This document shows, one piece after another, positions 17,522 to 26,221 of a stretch of 64,000 bases of DNA. Within the stretch, counting starts at the first letter, position 1; the number at the start of each line of letters is the position of its first letter. The notes beneath the pieces were generated by a model. The model was not told the DNA's origin, made no database searches, and worked only from the letters and a program-made list of their open reading frames with translations. This stretch comes from Oceanobacillus timonensis. Its GTDB lineage: Bacteria > Bacillota > Bacilli > Bacillales > Amphibacillaceae. The stretch covers positions 2,402,343-2,466,342 of the forward strand of contig NZ_LT800497.1 in assembly GCF_900166635.1 (NCBI RefSeq), given 5' to 3'. Position numbers and translations under genes: made by a program.

Positions 17522-18709
17522 ATGTTACCATCTATTTTTCAAAAGGCAGCAAACATCATATCCATTCTGGAAGAAAATCACTTCGAAGCTTACTTCGTTG
17601 GCGGCTGTGTGCGTGATTATATAACCGGACGCCCGATTCATGATGTGGATATTGCTTCATCTGCCCTCCCTTCCGAAATTCAGGAGATTTTTCCAAAAGT
17701 TATTCCGGTAGGATTGGAACATGGTACCGTGATTGTCCGTTACGAGCAGGAATCATTTGAAGTCACCACTTACCGGACAGAAGGCGAATACAGTGACCAC
17801 CGCCGCCCGGATGAGGTTCATTTTGTCCGTGATATCAAGGAAGACTTAAAACGCAGGGATTTCACCATGAATGCGATAGCGATGGATATGAACGGAAAGA
17901 TATTAGACCCTTTTGGCGGAAAACAAGCTATTGCCAGCGGGCGGATTCAGACGGTCGGAAATGCAGTGGACCGTTTTGAAGAGGATGCTTTACGTATTAT
18001 TCGCGCTCTCCGCTTTTGCAGCCAATTAGGTTTTACTATTGAAGAGAATACGAAGCAAGCGATGCAACGTTGCGGGGCATTAATCGATTACTTAGCAGTG
18101 GAACGGTTAACGGTAGAGTTAGAAAAGATGGTAGCAGGAACTTATTTCAAAAGAGCTGTCGATGATATATTTGAATTAGCATTGTATCATTATCTGCCTA
18201 TTTTTAAAGCAGAGCCCTCACTATTAAAAGAATTAGAACCTGTTTCTTCGCTTGCGCCTGTGTTTGCATTCGTGGAACTGAAAAACACAGGTATTACAGC
18301 AGCAGCTTGCACGAAGGCTTATAAGTGTTCCAATCAACTGAAACAACAGGCAAACAACCTTGTGGATGCTTATCATCTCTATAAAAAGAGCGGAATCGAT
18401 GCATGGTTTGTCTATCAATTGCCAAAAGAACAATGGGATGATTTTGTTTACTTAGTAAAACAGATCGATCAGCATACGATAGATAGACAAGAGCTGTACT
18501 TTATACGGGAGAAGCTCCCTATTTTATCTAAAAAAGAGCTTTGTGTGAACGGACATGATATCATGGAGTGGTTTCCGGAACGTCCAAAAGGAAAATGGAT
18601 AAAAGATATATTGGATAAAATAGAATATCATATCGTTATCTCTAAACTCGCAAATGAAAAATCAAAAATAAAGGAATGGATACAATGGAATCTACCCGCT
18701 CAAAGTTAA
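17522..18709 (+). CDS. cca: CCA-adding tRNA nucleotidyltransferase
   Basis: This class II tRNA nucleotidyltransferase (395 aa) adds or repairs the 3'-CCA end. The head domain has FVGGCVRDYITGRPIHDVDIA with the catalytic DxD. RRDFTMNAIAMD, the EDALRIIRALRF neck motif and the ERLTVELEKM segment follow. It starts 3 bases after bshA with AGAGGTTAGCAA. Its end overlaps birA by 25 bases. It matters here because both tRNA genes later in the window lack an encoded CCA and would depend on this enzyme. Confidence 0.95.
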   Translation: MLPSIFQKAANIISILEENHFEAYFVGGCVRDYITGRPIHDVDIASSALPSEIQEIFPKVIPVGLEHGTVIVRYEQESFEVTTYRTEGEYSDHRRPDEVHFVRDIKEDLKRRDFTMNAIAMDMNGKILDPFGGKQAIASGRIQTVGNAVDRFEEDALRIIRALRFCSQLGFTIEENTKQAMQRCGALIDYLAVERLTVELEKMVAGTYFKRAVDDIFELALYHYLPIFKAEPSLLKELEPVSSLAPVFAFVELKNTGITAAACTKAYKCSNQLKQQANNLVDAYHLYKKSGIDAWFVYQLPKEQWDDFVYLVKQIDQHTIDRQELYFIREKLPILSKKELCVNGHDIMEWFPERPKGKWIKDILDKIEYHIVISKLANEKSKIKEWIQWNLPAQS

Positions 18710-19665
18710 TCAAGCTTCTATCCAAAAGTAAGGAGAGCTATATCTCCGGTCAAGCGCTTTCTGAAGCATTGGGTATTTCCCGGAATGCCGTTTGGAAACA
18801 CATGAAAGACTTAGAGCGTGACGGCTATACCATCGATGCGAAAAGAAGTCAGGGATATCGCATCGTTTCCTTTCCTGATAAAGTCAGCAGCAATACAATC
18901 CGCTGGGGGCTTGAAACAAAATGGATGGGACACCACATTATTCACAAAGCATCGGTTGCTTCTACCCAATTAATTGGACATGAAGCGGCCCGGGAAAATG
19001 CACCGAATGGAACCATGATTATTGCTGAAGAACAGACTGCCGGCAGAGGCAGAATGAAAAAAAACTGGTTTTCGGATAAAGAAGGTTTATGGTCCACTCT
19101 GCTTCTGCGGCCGCCGATTCCTCCAAATAAAGCTTCTGAGCTTACGTTATTAGCTGCGGTTGCGTTAAGGGACGCACTGCATGAGCTGACGGGTTTGTCT
19201 ATCGGTATTAAATGGCCGAATGATTTATTAATCGGCGATAAAAAACTTTGTGGGATTTTAACGGAAATGCAGGGAGAGCAAGATCGGATTGATTATGTTT
19301 TAATCGGTTCCGGCTTAAATGTCAATCAGGATGAAGCAAGCTGGGATGCATCGATTCGTGATATTGCGACCTCATTGAAAATAGAGTCCGGGAAAAATTG
19401 GGATAAAAAAGAAATCGTCCAGAGCATATTAAAACACGTTGAAAACACGTATGAGGTATACTTAGAGACAGGATTTAAAGCCATTAAATCCAGGTGGGAA
19501 GAACATGCTTTTAAAATAGGGGAAAATATTAACATTAAAACGTTTCATAATGAATGGTCAGGCAAATTCTTGGGTATCACAGATGAAGGGGCTTTAATTG
19601 CTGAATCACCGGATGGGAGCCCTGTAACCCTATACTCCGCAGAAATAGAATGGTTTGACCGGTAA
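18685..19665 (+). CDS. birA: biotin protein ligase / biotin repressor
   Basis: BirA activates biotin to biotinyl-AMP, transfers it to biotin carboxyl carrier protein, and as a dimer represses biotin genes. The 326-aa protein has an N-terminal winged HTH (QALSEALGISRNAVWKHMKD). The catalytic domain has AGRGRMKKNWFSD for biotin/ATP binding and IKWPNDLLIGDKKLCGIL. A small C-terminal SH3-like domain follows. ATG 18685 fits the AAGGA site nine bases upstream better than the ATG at 18676 that touches it. The panBCD genes that follow birA in B. subtilis are absent. Confidence 0.94.
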   Translation: MESTRSKLIKLLSKSKESYISGQALSEALGISRNAVWKHMKDLERDGYTIDAKRSQGYRIVSFPDKVSSNTIRWGLETKWMGHHIIHKASVASTQLIGHEAARENAPNGTMIIAEEQTAGRGRMKKNWFSDKEGLWSTLLLRPPIPPNKASELTLLAAVALRDALHELTGLSIGIKWPNDLLIGDKKLCGILTEMQGEQDRIDYVLIGSGLNVNQDEASWDASIRDIATSLKIESGKNWDKKEIVQSILKHVENTYEVYLETGFKAIKSRWEEHAFKIGENINIKTFHNEWSGKFLGITDEGALIAESPDGSPVTLYSAEIEWFDR

Positions 19666-19766
19666 AAGCAGATAATAGAAATCCATTGGGAGAACAGTCT
19701 GCTGTATGTATATAGAAATGCAGCACATGAATGATCCTATCCAATGAAAAGAATGGAGGTGGTCTT

Positions 19767-22571
19767 ATGAAGTATGTTGTGATTGATTTAGAAACAACCG
19801 GTAATTCACCGGCAAAAGCAGGGAAAATCATTGAAATAGGAATGGTTGTCATTGAAAATGATGAAATAAAAGAAACAAAAACAACGTTAATCAATCCGAA
19901 TCAGCCGATACCGCCTTTCATTTCTCAGCTGACAGGTATTTATAATGAAGATGTGACAGATGCGCCATTATTTATAGATGAAGCAGAAGATATTACTCGT
20001 ATGTTTCAGGACAGCTATATTATTGCACATAATGCAACTTTCGATGTCGGCTTCCTTAATACGGAATTAACATCCAATGGTTTTCCGGCATTAAAAAATC
20101 AGGTGCTGGATACAGTAGAGCTGTCCAGAATATTATTCCCGGGTATATCCAGTTATAAATTAAGTTATCTGTCCACGTACTTTGATCTGCATCACGATGA
20201 TCCGCACCGTGCTTTATCCGATGCTTATGTAACAGGAAAACTATTTTTAAAGTTAAAAGAAAAAATGGACCATCTGCCATATGAAACGTTATATAAGCTG
20301 AAAATGCTTGAAGATAAATTACAATCCGATTTAGCAGCTATCCTGGATTATCGTTTAGAGGAATTAGCATTCAAGGAACACCCCGATGATCAAATAAAAC
20401 ATTATCAGGGACTTGCTTTCCGTATGTCTGAAAAAGAAACAGAAACGGACTCCCGGTTAGATATATCATTTGGAGAATATTTAGATGCGATCTACCAGGA
20501 AGAAGGGGCTCTTGCGAAAGCATTCGCATCTTATGAACCGAGAGAGGGACAGCGGCAAATGTCTGAAACGATTTATGATGCGTTCTCTGCCAAAAAACAC
20601 GCGTTTATTGAAGCGGGGACCGGGACAGGAAAATCGTTGGCTTATTTATTACCGGCTATTTACCAGGCTGTCAATCACCAAGAGCGCCTTATTATAAGTA
20701 CATATACAACACAGTTGCAGAGCCAGCTGCTTGAAGAAGAAATTCCATTATTAAAAAAGATTATAGACACTCCTTTCAAAGTAGCGTTAATGAAAGGGAA
20801 GAATCATTATTTAAACCTGGAGAAATTTCTTTATGAGCTGGATTATGGACCAAAGGATAATTATGATTTTGTCTTAACAAAAGCGATTTTACTCGTGTGG
20901 ATTACGGAAACCGAAACAGGGGATATTGATGAAATCCAGTTACCGGCGGGGGGATATATTCTCTTCCAAAAGGTTTCTGCTGATGCAGAAAGAAATATGA
21001 ACCCGAAATCTCCCTGGTTCCATCATTCCTATTATCAATTGGCCAGGCGACGGGCTCAAAAAGCGGATATTCTGATTACGAATCATGCATTACTGTGTAC
21101 GGATATGTTTAATGATTATGCTTTTTTACCAAGCTATCAGAAAGTCATTATCGATGAGGCGCATCATTTTGAAGAAACGGCGTCCCATCATTACGGACTC
21201 AAGCTGGATTATATACAGATGCAATTCACCTGTAATTATTTAGGAACAGCAGATGAAGATAAACAATTCCATACCGTTTTGAAGGCTTTTAATGTCGAAC
21301 ACAAAAAGGAATTGGCGGAGCAGTGGAATGCTGCTATCAAAGAAGCAAAATACGATATTGACGAATTATTCCATCTTATTGAGCGATTTGTGATGGCACA
21401 ACAGAAGAATGATAAAGCAACAAGCGATCTGGGAAGGGTGCAATATCGTATCAAGCCGGAGACATATCATCAGAATACCTGGCAGCTTGCTCAAGATATG
21501 GTTGCACGCCTGCGTATGCATTTTCAAAAGCAATTAGATGTTTTATTTCAGTTAAAGAATCATTATTCCTCAACCAATGGGGATGAAAAACAATTTCTTG
21601 AAGAGATTGCTCAGATGCAGGACGTGTTAGAAAAATATAGGGAAGATTTAAAGATAATGTTCCAGGAACAAAATGAAGTAGCATTGATTAAATGGGCAGA
21701 GATAGATTTAAAGGGAAGTCACCATAGTGTATTTCTTTATAGTGAACCGTCTGATATAGCCCCGATATTAGCTGAAAACTTTTTCGCTAAAAAGAGCAGC
21801 GTTATTTTCACCAGTGCCACATTGACGATGGGAAGCTCCTTTACATTTATCAAAGAGCGATTGGGAGTAGCGGAACAAGATTTGTTAACAGAACAAATTG
21901 CTTCTCCATTCCATTACGATAAACAAGTACAGCTGTTAATTCCGACTGATTTTCCGGATATTAAATATGGCAACATGGATGACTTTGTCTATGCAGTATG
22001 TGAATCCATCTTATCGTTAGCAGAAGTGACCTCGGGGAGAATGCTGGTCTTGTTTACTTCTTATGATATGCTAAAAAAAGCGAATCATCTTCTAAAAGAA
22101 ATGATGACAGATCAGCAGTATGTCATTATTGCTCAAGGTGTAACGAGCGGCAGCCGCAGCAGGTTGAAGAAAAATTTCCAATCCTATGATCAGGCAATCC
22201 TGCTCGGGACGAGTTCCTTCTGGGAGGGTGTAGATATACCCGGAGAAGATTTATCGGCGTTAGTGATGGCAAGACTGCCGTTTCAACCACCCAACCATCC
22301 TGTTTTTGAAGCGAAATCGCATCAAATGAAAGAAGAAGGAAAAAATCCGTTTATGGATTTATCCTTGCCGCAAGCTGTTATTAAATTTAAACAGGGATTT
22401 GGACGTTTAATCCGTTCCTCAGAGGACAGAGGCATTGTATTTATTTGCGATGTGCGTGTGAAAACAGCAAGATACGGAAAATACTTTCTGGATTCTATCC
22501 CGGATGTACCAGTGTATTATGATACGACTCAACATTTGATGAGCGCCGCAGAAGAATGGTTTCATCACTAG
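19767..22571 (+). CDS. dinG: DinG-family helicase fused to a DnaQ-like 3'-5' exonuclease
   Basis: A 934-aa two-domain protein. Residues 1-165 form a DEDDh exonuclease (DLETTG at 7-12, HNATFD at 88-93, HRALSDA at 147-153), the arrangement of B. subtilis DinG. The rest is an XPD/DinG-like superfamily 2 helicase with Walker A AGTGTGKS (283-290), the DEAH box in IDEAHHFEE, TSATLTMGSSF, and QGFGRLIRS near the end. I do not see the four-cysteine iron-sulfur insertion of E. coli DinG. ATG 19767 follows AATGGAGGTGGTCTT. A role in DNA repair is inferred. Confidence 0.93.
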   Translation: MKYVVIDLETTGNSPAKAGKIIEIGMVVIENDEIKETKTTLINPNQPIPPFISQLTGIYNEDVTDAPLFIDEAEDITRMFQDSYIIAHNATFDVGFLNTELTSNGFPALKNQVLDTVELSRILFPGISSYKLSYLSTYFDLHHDDPHRALSDAYVTGKLFLKLKEKMDHLPYETLYKLKMLEDKLQSDLAAILDYRLEELAFKEHPDDQIKHYQGLAFRMSEKETETDSRLDISFGEYLDAIYQEEGALAKAFASYEPREGQRQMSETIYDAFSAKKHAFIEAGTGTGKSLAYLLPAIYQAVNHQERLIISTYTTQLQSQLLEEEIPLLKKIIDTPFKVALMKGKNHYLNLEKFLYELDYGPKDNYDFVLTKAILLVWITETETGDIDEIQLPAGGYILFQKVSADAERNMNPKSPWFHHSYYQLARRRAQKADILITNHALLCTDMFNDYAFLPSYQKVIIDEAHHFEETASHHYGLKLDYIQMQFTCNYLGTADEDKQFHTVLKAFNVEHKKELAEQWNAAIKEAKYDIDELFHLIERFVMAQQKNDKATSDLGRVQYRIKPETYHQNTWQLAQDMVARLRMHFQKQLDVLFQLKNHYSSTNGDEKQFLEEIAQMQDVLEKYREDLKIMFQEQNEVALIKWAEIDLKGSHHSVFLYSEPSDIAPILAENFFAKKSSVIFTSATLTMGSSFTFIKERLGVAEQDLLTEQIASPFHYDKQVQLLIPTDFPDIKYGNMDDFVYAVCESILSLAEVTSGRMLVLFTSYDMLKKANHLLKEMMTDQQYVIIAQGVTSGSRSRLKKNFQSYDQAILLGTSSFWEGVDIPGEDLSALVMARLPFQPPNHPVFEAKSHQMKEEGKNPFMDLSLPQAVIKFKQGFGRLIRSSEDRGIVFICDVRVKTARYGKYFLDSIPDVPVYYDTTQHLMSAAEEWFHH

Positions 22572-22647
22572 CTTATTGGACATATCATCAAAAGCGATGG
22601 CAAGATTGGGATTTTTTTGCCGGCACGAAAGTTTTCAGGGGTATTTG

Positions 22648-22676
22648 TTTACAGAAGCTATACATCTAGGTATAGT
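22648..22676 (+). promoter_or_regulatory. sigma-A promoter of ypmB
   Basis: TTTACA (22648-22653), 17 bases, then TATAGT (22671-22676). The predicted start site near 22683 excludes the earlier in-frame ATG at 22679 and supports translation from 22718. Confidence 0.72.
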
Positions 22677-22717
22677 AAATGATGAAAGATAAACTTATAA
22701 GAAACGGATGGAGTGAC

Positions 22718-23233
22718 ATGAGGGAATCAAATAATAGATGGGTATTATGGACGCTGATCATCATTGCGCTTCTCTTACTTGCAGGAGTAGGTTACGGTAT
22801 TTATTTATATCAGGTAATCAACGATAACCGCACAGAAGGATTTGATGACACAAAAAATCAGATAGAAACACAGACCTCTTATCATGATGTTCATTCGATA
22901 CAAGGATACTATGGAGAAAATAACTACCATGTATTTTATGCAAGTAATGAAGACAATGAGGAACGTTTGATTTTTCTCCCGTTGGAAGGGGAAGAACGCG
23001 AATTAATTGTGATTAATACAGAAGATATGATGAGTGAAGAAGCGATTTTAGATGCTTGGTCATCCAGCTGTGATACGTGTACCTTTGCCGATATCAGTCC
23101 TGCCTATGAAGATGGGGAGGCGTTATGGGAGATTACGTACCATGATAAAGACAACCAGTTTGTCATGGATTACTATTCCATTGATGGAGAGAATTTAGAA
23201 GAGCGATACACATATAATCAGATGTTCCCATAA
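22718..23233 (+). CDS. ypmB: YpmB, membrane-anchored PepSY-like (DUF5590) protein
   Basis: This 171-aa protein has one N-terminal transmembrane helix (VLWTLIIIALLLLAGVGYGIY). The extracellular domain ends in the pattern of YpmB (WEITYHDKDNQFVMDYYSIDGE). An unusual CDTC pair lies in the middle (SSSCDTCTFADI). The start was placed at ATG 22718 behind GGATGGAGTGAC. In B. subtilis ypmB is followed by aspB and asnS; here asnS follows directly. Function unknown; acidic composition fits a surface protein of a halotolerant cell. Confidence 0.82.
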   Translation: MRESNNRWVLWTLIIIALLLLAGVGYGIYLYQVINDNRTEGFDDTKNQIETQTSYHDVHSIQGYYGENNYHVFYASNEDNEERLIFLPLEGEERELIVINTEDMMSEEAILDAWSSSCDTCTFADISPAYEDGEALWEITYHDKDNQFVMDYYSIDGENLEERYTYNQMFP

Positions 23234-23329
23234 GCAGGGAGGCTGCTTGAAGCAGCAAAAAGAATCATATATTGTACAAACACATGCATCCTAAACAGAT
23301 GCCGAATAACGAGTTGGAGGATTTTTAAG

Positions 23330-24622
23330 ATGAAGATAACCATTCAAGAAGCACCTAATCACGTAGAGAAGGAGGTCACCATCGGCGGCTGGCTGGCCAA
23401 TAAACGTTCCAGCGGTAAAATTGCCTTCTTACAGCTTCGTGACGGTACCGGCTTTATGCAAGGAGTTGTTGTGAAAAGCGATGTTACTGAGGAAGTATTC
23501 TCAAGGGCAAAGAACCTGACACAAGAAACGTCCTTATATGTCACCGGGAAAATTGTGGAAGATACACGTTCTGATTTTGGTTATGAAATGCAAGTGTCTG
23601 ATTTGGAAGTTATCCATGAAGCAACAGATTACCCAATTACACCCAAAAATCATGGAACCGAATTTTTAATGGATCACCGTCATCTATGGTTGCGTTCTAA
23701 AAAACAGCATGCCGTGATGAAAATCCGTAACGAAATTATCCGTGCTACCTACGAATTCTTTAATACCAATGGTTTTGTCAAGGTAGACCCGCCTATTTTA
23801 ACTGGTTCCTCCGCAGAAGGAACAACGGAACTTTTTCATACCAAATATTTTGATGAAGAAGCTTACTTATCTCAAAGCGGACAGCTTTATATGGAAGCAG
23901 CAGCAATGGCATTAGGAAAGGTATTCTCGTTCGGTCCTACTTTTCGTGCTGAAAAATCCAAAACAAGAAGACACTTGATTGAATTTTGGATGATTGAGCC
24001 GGAGATGGCATTTATGGATCACGAGGACAGCTTACAAGTACAAGAAAACTATGTGAGTTTTGTGGTGCAGGCAGTACTTAAAAATTGTGCTTTAGAGCTG
24101 AAAACATTAGATCGGGATACATCGAAATTAGAGCAAATTCAGGCTCCATTTCCGCGCATCACCTATGATGAAGCCGTAGAATTATTAAAAGAAAAAGGGT
24201 TTGAGGATATTGAATGGGGAGAGGACTTTGGCGCCCCCCATGAAACAGCTATTGCAGAAAGCTATGACAAGCCTGTCTTCATTACCAATTATCCAAAGGA
24301 CATTAAAGCATTTTACATGCAGCCGCATCCAGAAAGAACCGATGTTGTCCTTTGTGCAGATTTAATTGCTCCGGAAGGCTATGGCGAAATTATCGGCGGT
24401 TCCCAGCGAATTGATGATTTGGCGTTAATGGAACAACGATATCAAGAACATGGCTTGACCGGACCTGCTTACGAGTGGTACTTAGAATTGCGTAAATACG
24501 GCAGTGTACCGCACAGCGGATTCGGGCTGGGACTAGAAAGAACGGTAGCCTGGTTATCTGGTGTAGAACATGTCCGGGAAACCATTCCATTCCCAAGACT
24601 GTTGAACCGTTTATATCCTTAA
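23330..24622 (+). CDS. asnS: asparaginyl-tRNA synthetase
   Basis: A 430-aa class IIb synthetase charging tRNA-Asn. An OB-fold anticodon-binding domain occupies residues 1-100 ([23 protein letters not shown]). The class II core follows with motif 2 [21 protein letters not shown] and motif 3 [15 protein letters not shown]. The lysine and histidine pattern in motif 2 fits AsnRS and not AspRS. ATG follows AGTTGGAGGATTTTTAAG. The 96-base leader is too short for a T-box. A terminator follows at 24706. Confidence 0.95.
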   Translation: MKITIQEAPNHVEKEVTIGGWLANKRSSGKIAFLQLRDGTGFMQGVVVKSDVTEEVFSRAKNLTQETSLYVTGKIVEDTRSDFGYEMQVSDLEVIHEATDYPITPKNHGTEFLMDHRHLWLRSKKQHAVMKIRNEIIRATYEFFNTNGFVKVDPPILTGSSAEGTTELFHTKYFDEEAYLSQSGQLYMEAAAMALGKVFSFGPTFRAEKSKTRRHLIEFWMIEPEMAFMDHEDSLQVQENYVSFVVQAVLKNCALELKTLDRDTSKLEQIQAPFPRITYDEAVELLKEKGFEDIEWGEDFGAPHETAIAESYDKPVFITNYPKDIKAFYMQPHPERTDVVLCADLIAPEGYGEIIGGSQRIDDLALMEQRYQEHGLTGPAYEWYLELRKYGSVPHSGFGLGLERTVAWLSGVEHVRETIPFPRLLNRLYP

Positions 24623-24705
24623 TAAAGAAGATATCTAAGAAACAACGTTCTGAGCGCTTTATTTTTGGCTTTCAGGACCAAAATATGAAGATTTCCTGTA
24701 CGCAA

Positions 24706-24744
24706 AAATCCCTTGCTTTTAAGCGAGGGATTTCCTTTCTTTTT
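24706..24744 (+). terminator. terminator of asnS
   Basis: AAATCCCTTGC (24706-24716) pairs with GCGAGGGATTT (24723-24733), with one wobble, followed by CCTTTCTTTTTT. Confidence 0.85.
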
Positions 24745-24785
24745 GATGAAGAAAAAATGCTATACTGTTATCTGAGGTGCTAGAA

Positions 24786-25475
24786 ATGACTAAAAAAATA
24801 AATTATCAAGAAATTATCCAGGATCAAATGACTGTTCCTAAAAAATTGCTGACAAACTATCATCAATTAGGCCTTCATGAAACGGAACTTATTTTGCTGT
24901 TGCAGCTTTCCCGTTTTGCAAATGAAGGGAATCATTTTCCTACGCCTTTTGAGCTGGCACAAACAGCCAGTATTTCAGAAGAAGAAGCAGCTAATATGCT
25001 TCGGAAATTAGTGCAAAGAGGATTCTTGTCCATTGAAAAAAACAATTCTGACCAGACACCAATCAGTGAATCATACTCTTTGGAGCCTTTGTTGGAAAAA
25101 CTATACGATGAAGAAGCTGCTGTTGTGAATCATGAAGAAGAACACATAGGGAATATTTTTATTTTATTTGAACAAGAATTTGGCCGACCTTTATCCCCAT
25201 TTGAAATAGAAACGGTCAACAGCTGGCTGGATGAAGATGAAATAGAGCCCTCTTTGATAAAAGCGGGTTTGCGTGAATCTGTATTGATGAGCAAATTAAA
25301 CTTTAAATATATCGATCGGATTTTAAGAGAATGGAAGAAAAAAGGGATTCATACCGTACAAGATGCGAGAAAGGCAAGCAGGCAATTTCATCAGAATAAA
25401 ACGGAGACTAACAACACGGAGACACGCCCGAAACGGGATACATCCTTTTATTATAATTGGCTGGAAGGAGAATAA
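24786..25475 (+). CDS. dnaD: DNA replication initiation protein DnaD
   Basis: DnaD (229 aa) helps load the replicative helicase at oriC and at restart forks in Firmicutes. The N-terminal winged-helix oligomerisation domain has LHETELILLLQLSRFANEG and FPTPFELAQ. The C-terminal DnaD/DnaB2 domain includes FGRPLSPFEIETVNSWLDE and the signature KYIDRILREWKKKGI. ATG 24786 is preceded by GAGGTG six bases away; the GTG of that site is itself in frame but unlikely. A TATACT -10 lies at 24761. nth follows within five bases. Confidence 0.94.
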   Translation: MTKKINYQEIIQDQMTVPKKLLTNYHQLGLHETELILLLQLSRFANEGNHFPTPFELAQTASISEEEAANMLRKLVQRGFLSIEKNNSDQTPISESYSLEPLLEKLYDEEAAVVNHEEEHIGNIFILFEQEFGRPLSPFEIETVNSWLDEDEIEPSLIKAGLRESVLMSKLNFKYIDRILREWKKKGIHTVQDARKASRQFHQNKTETNNTETRPKRDTSFYYNWLEGE

Positions 25476-25479
25476 AATA

Positions 25480-26133
25480 ATGCTGAATAACACACAAATC
25501 AGACGATGTTTAGATGCCATGGCTGAAATGTTTCCGAATGCCAAGGGGGAGCTTGTTCATTCCAATCCATTTGAATTAGTGATTGCTGTTTTGCTGTCGG
25601 CACAGTGTACAGATAAATTGGTTAATAAAGTGACAGCGGATTTATTTAAAAAGTATAAAACCCCGGAGGATTATCTCGCTGTGCCATTAGAAGAATTGGA
25701 AAATGATATTCGTTCGATCGGTTTGTACAGGTCCAAAGCCAAAAATATTCAAAAGCTTTGCCGTACATTAATCGACAAGTTTGATGGGGAAGTGCCCCAA
25801 ACCAAAGAAGAACTGATTCAATTGGCCGGCGTCGGCAGAAAGACAGCTAATGTGGTTGCTTCTGTTGCTTTTGATGAACCTTCTATCGCCGTTGATACAC
25901 ATGTGGAGCGTGTGTCAAAACGATTAGGTATTTGCAGGTGGAAAGACAGTGTGACTGAAGTAGAAAATACGCTGATGCGTAAAGTTCCAAGGGATGAATG
26001 GAGTGTCACGCATCACCGGATGATTTTCTTTGGCCGCTACCATTGCAGAGCCAGGAACCCTAAATGTCCGGAATGCCCGCTACTGGATATCTGCCGGGAA
26101 GGTCAAAAACGAATGAAGAAAATAGGGGAGTAG
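25480..26133 (+). CDS. nth: endonuclease III (DNA glycosylase / AP lyase)
   Basis: Nth (217 aa) excises oxidised pyrimidines and cleaves abasic sites. The helix-hairpin-helix reads LAGVGRKTANVVASVAF with the catalytic lysine. The catalytic aspartate is in VDTHVERVSKR. The C-terminal [4Fe-4S] loop has four cysteines spaced C-x6-C-x2-C-x5-C. ATG 25480 follows GGAAGGAG at nine bases and lies just past the dnaD stop. The ypoC gene that follows nth in B. subtilis is missing; a strong terminator comes next. Confidence 0.95.
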   Translation: MLNNTQIRRCLDAMAEMFPNAKGELVHSNPFELVIAVLLSAQCTDKLVNKVTADLFKKYKTPEDYLAVPLEELENDIRSIGLYRSKAKNIQKLCRTLIDKFDGEVPQTKEELIQLAGVGRKTANVVASVAFDEPSIAVDTHVERVSKRLGICRWKDSVTEVENTLMRKVPRDEWSVTHHRMIFFGRYHCRARNPKCPECPLLDICREGQKRMKKIGE

Positions 26134-26180
26134 GATGAAATATTCTGTTTGCGTAATCATTTCCATATAATCACATAATC

Positions 26181-26218
26181 AAAAAATCCCGATCTGCTGA
26201 TTCAGATCGGGATTTTTT
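26181..26218. terminator. bidirectional terminator between nth and ponA
   Basis: A perfect 16-bp stem, AAAAAATCCCGATCTG (26181-26196) with CAGATCGGGATTTTTT (26203-26218). Its A/T ends give a T tract on either strand, serving both convergent genes. Confidence 0.93.
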
Positions 26219-26221
26219 GAT

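Noticed and set aside
23234..23329. T-box riboswitch before asnS
   Set aside because: The leader is only 96 bases and I see neither the T-box core nor a specifier stem.
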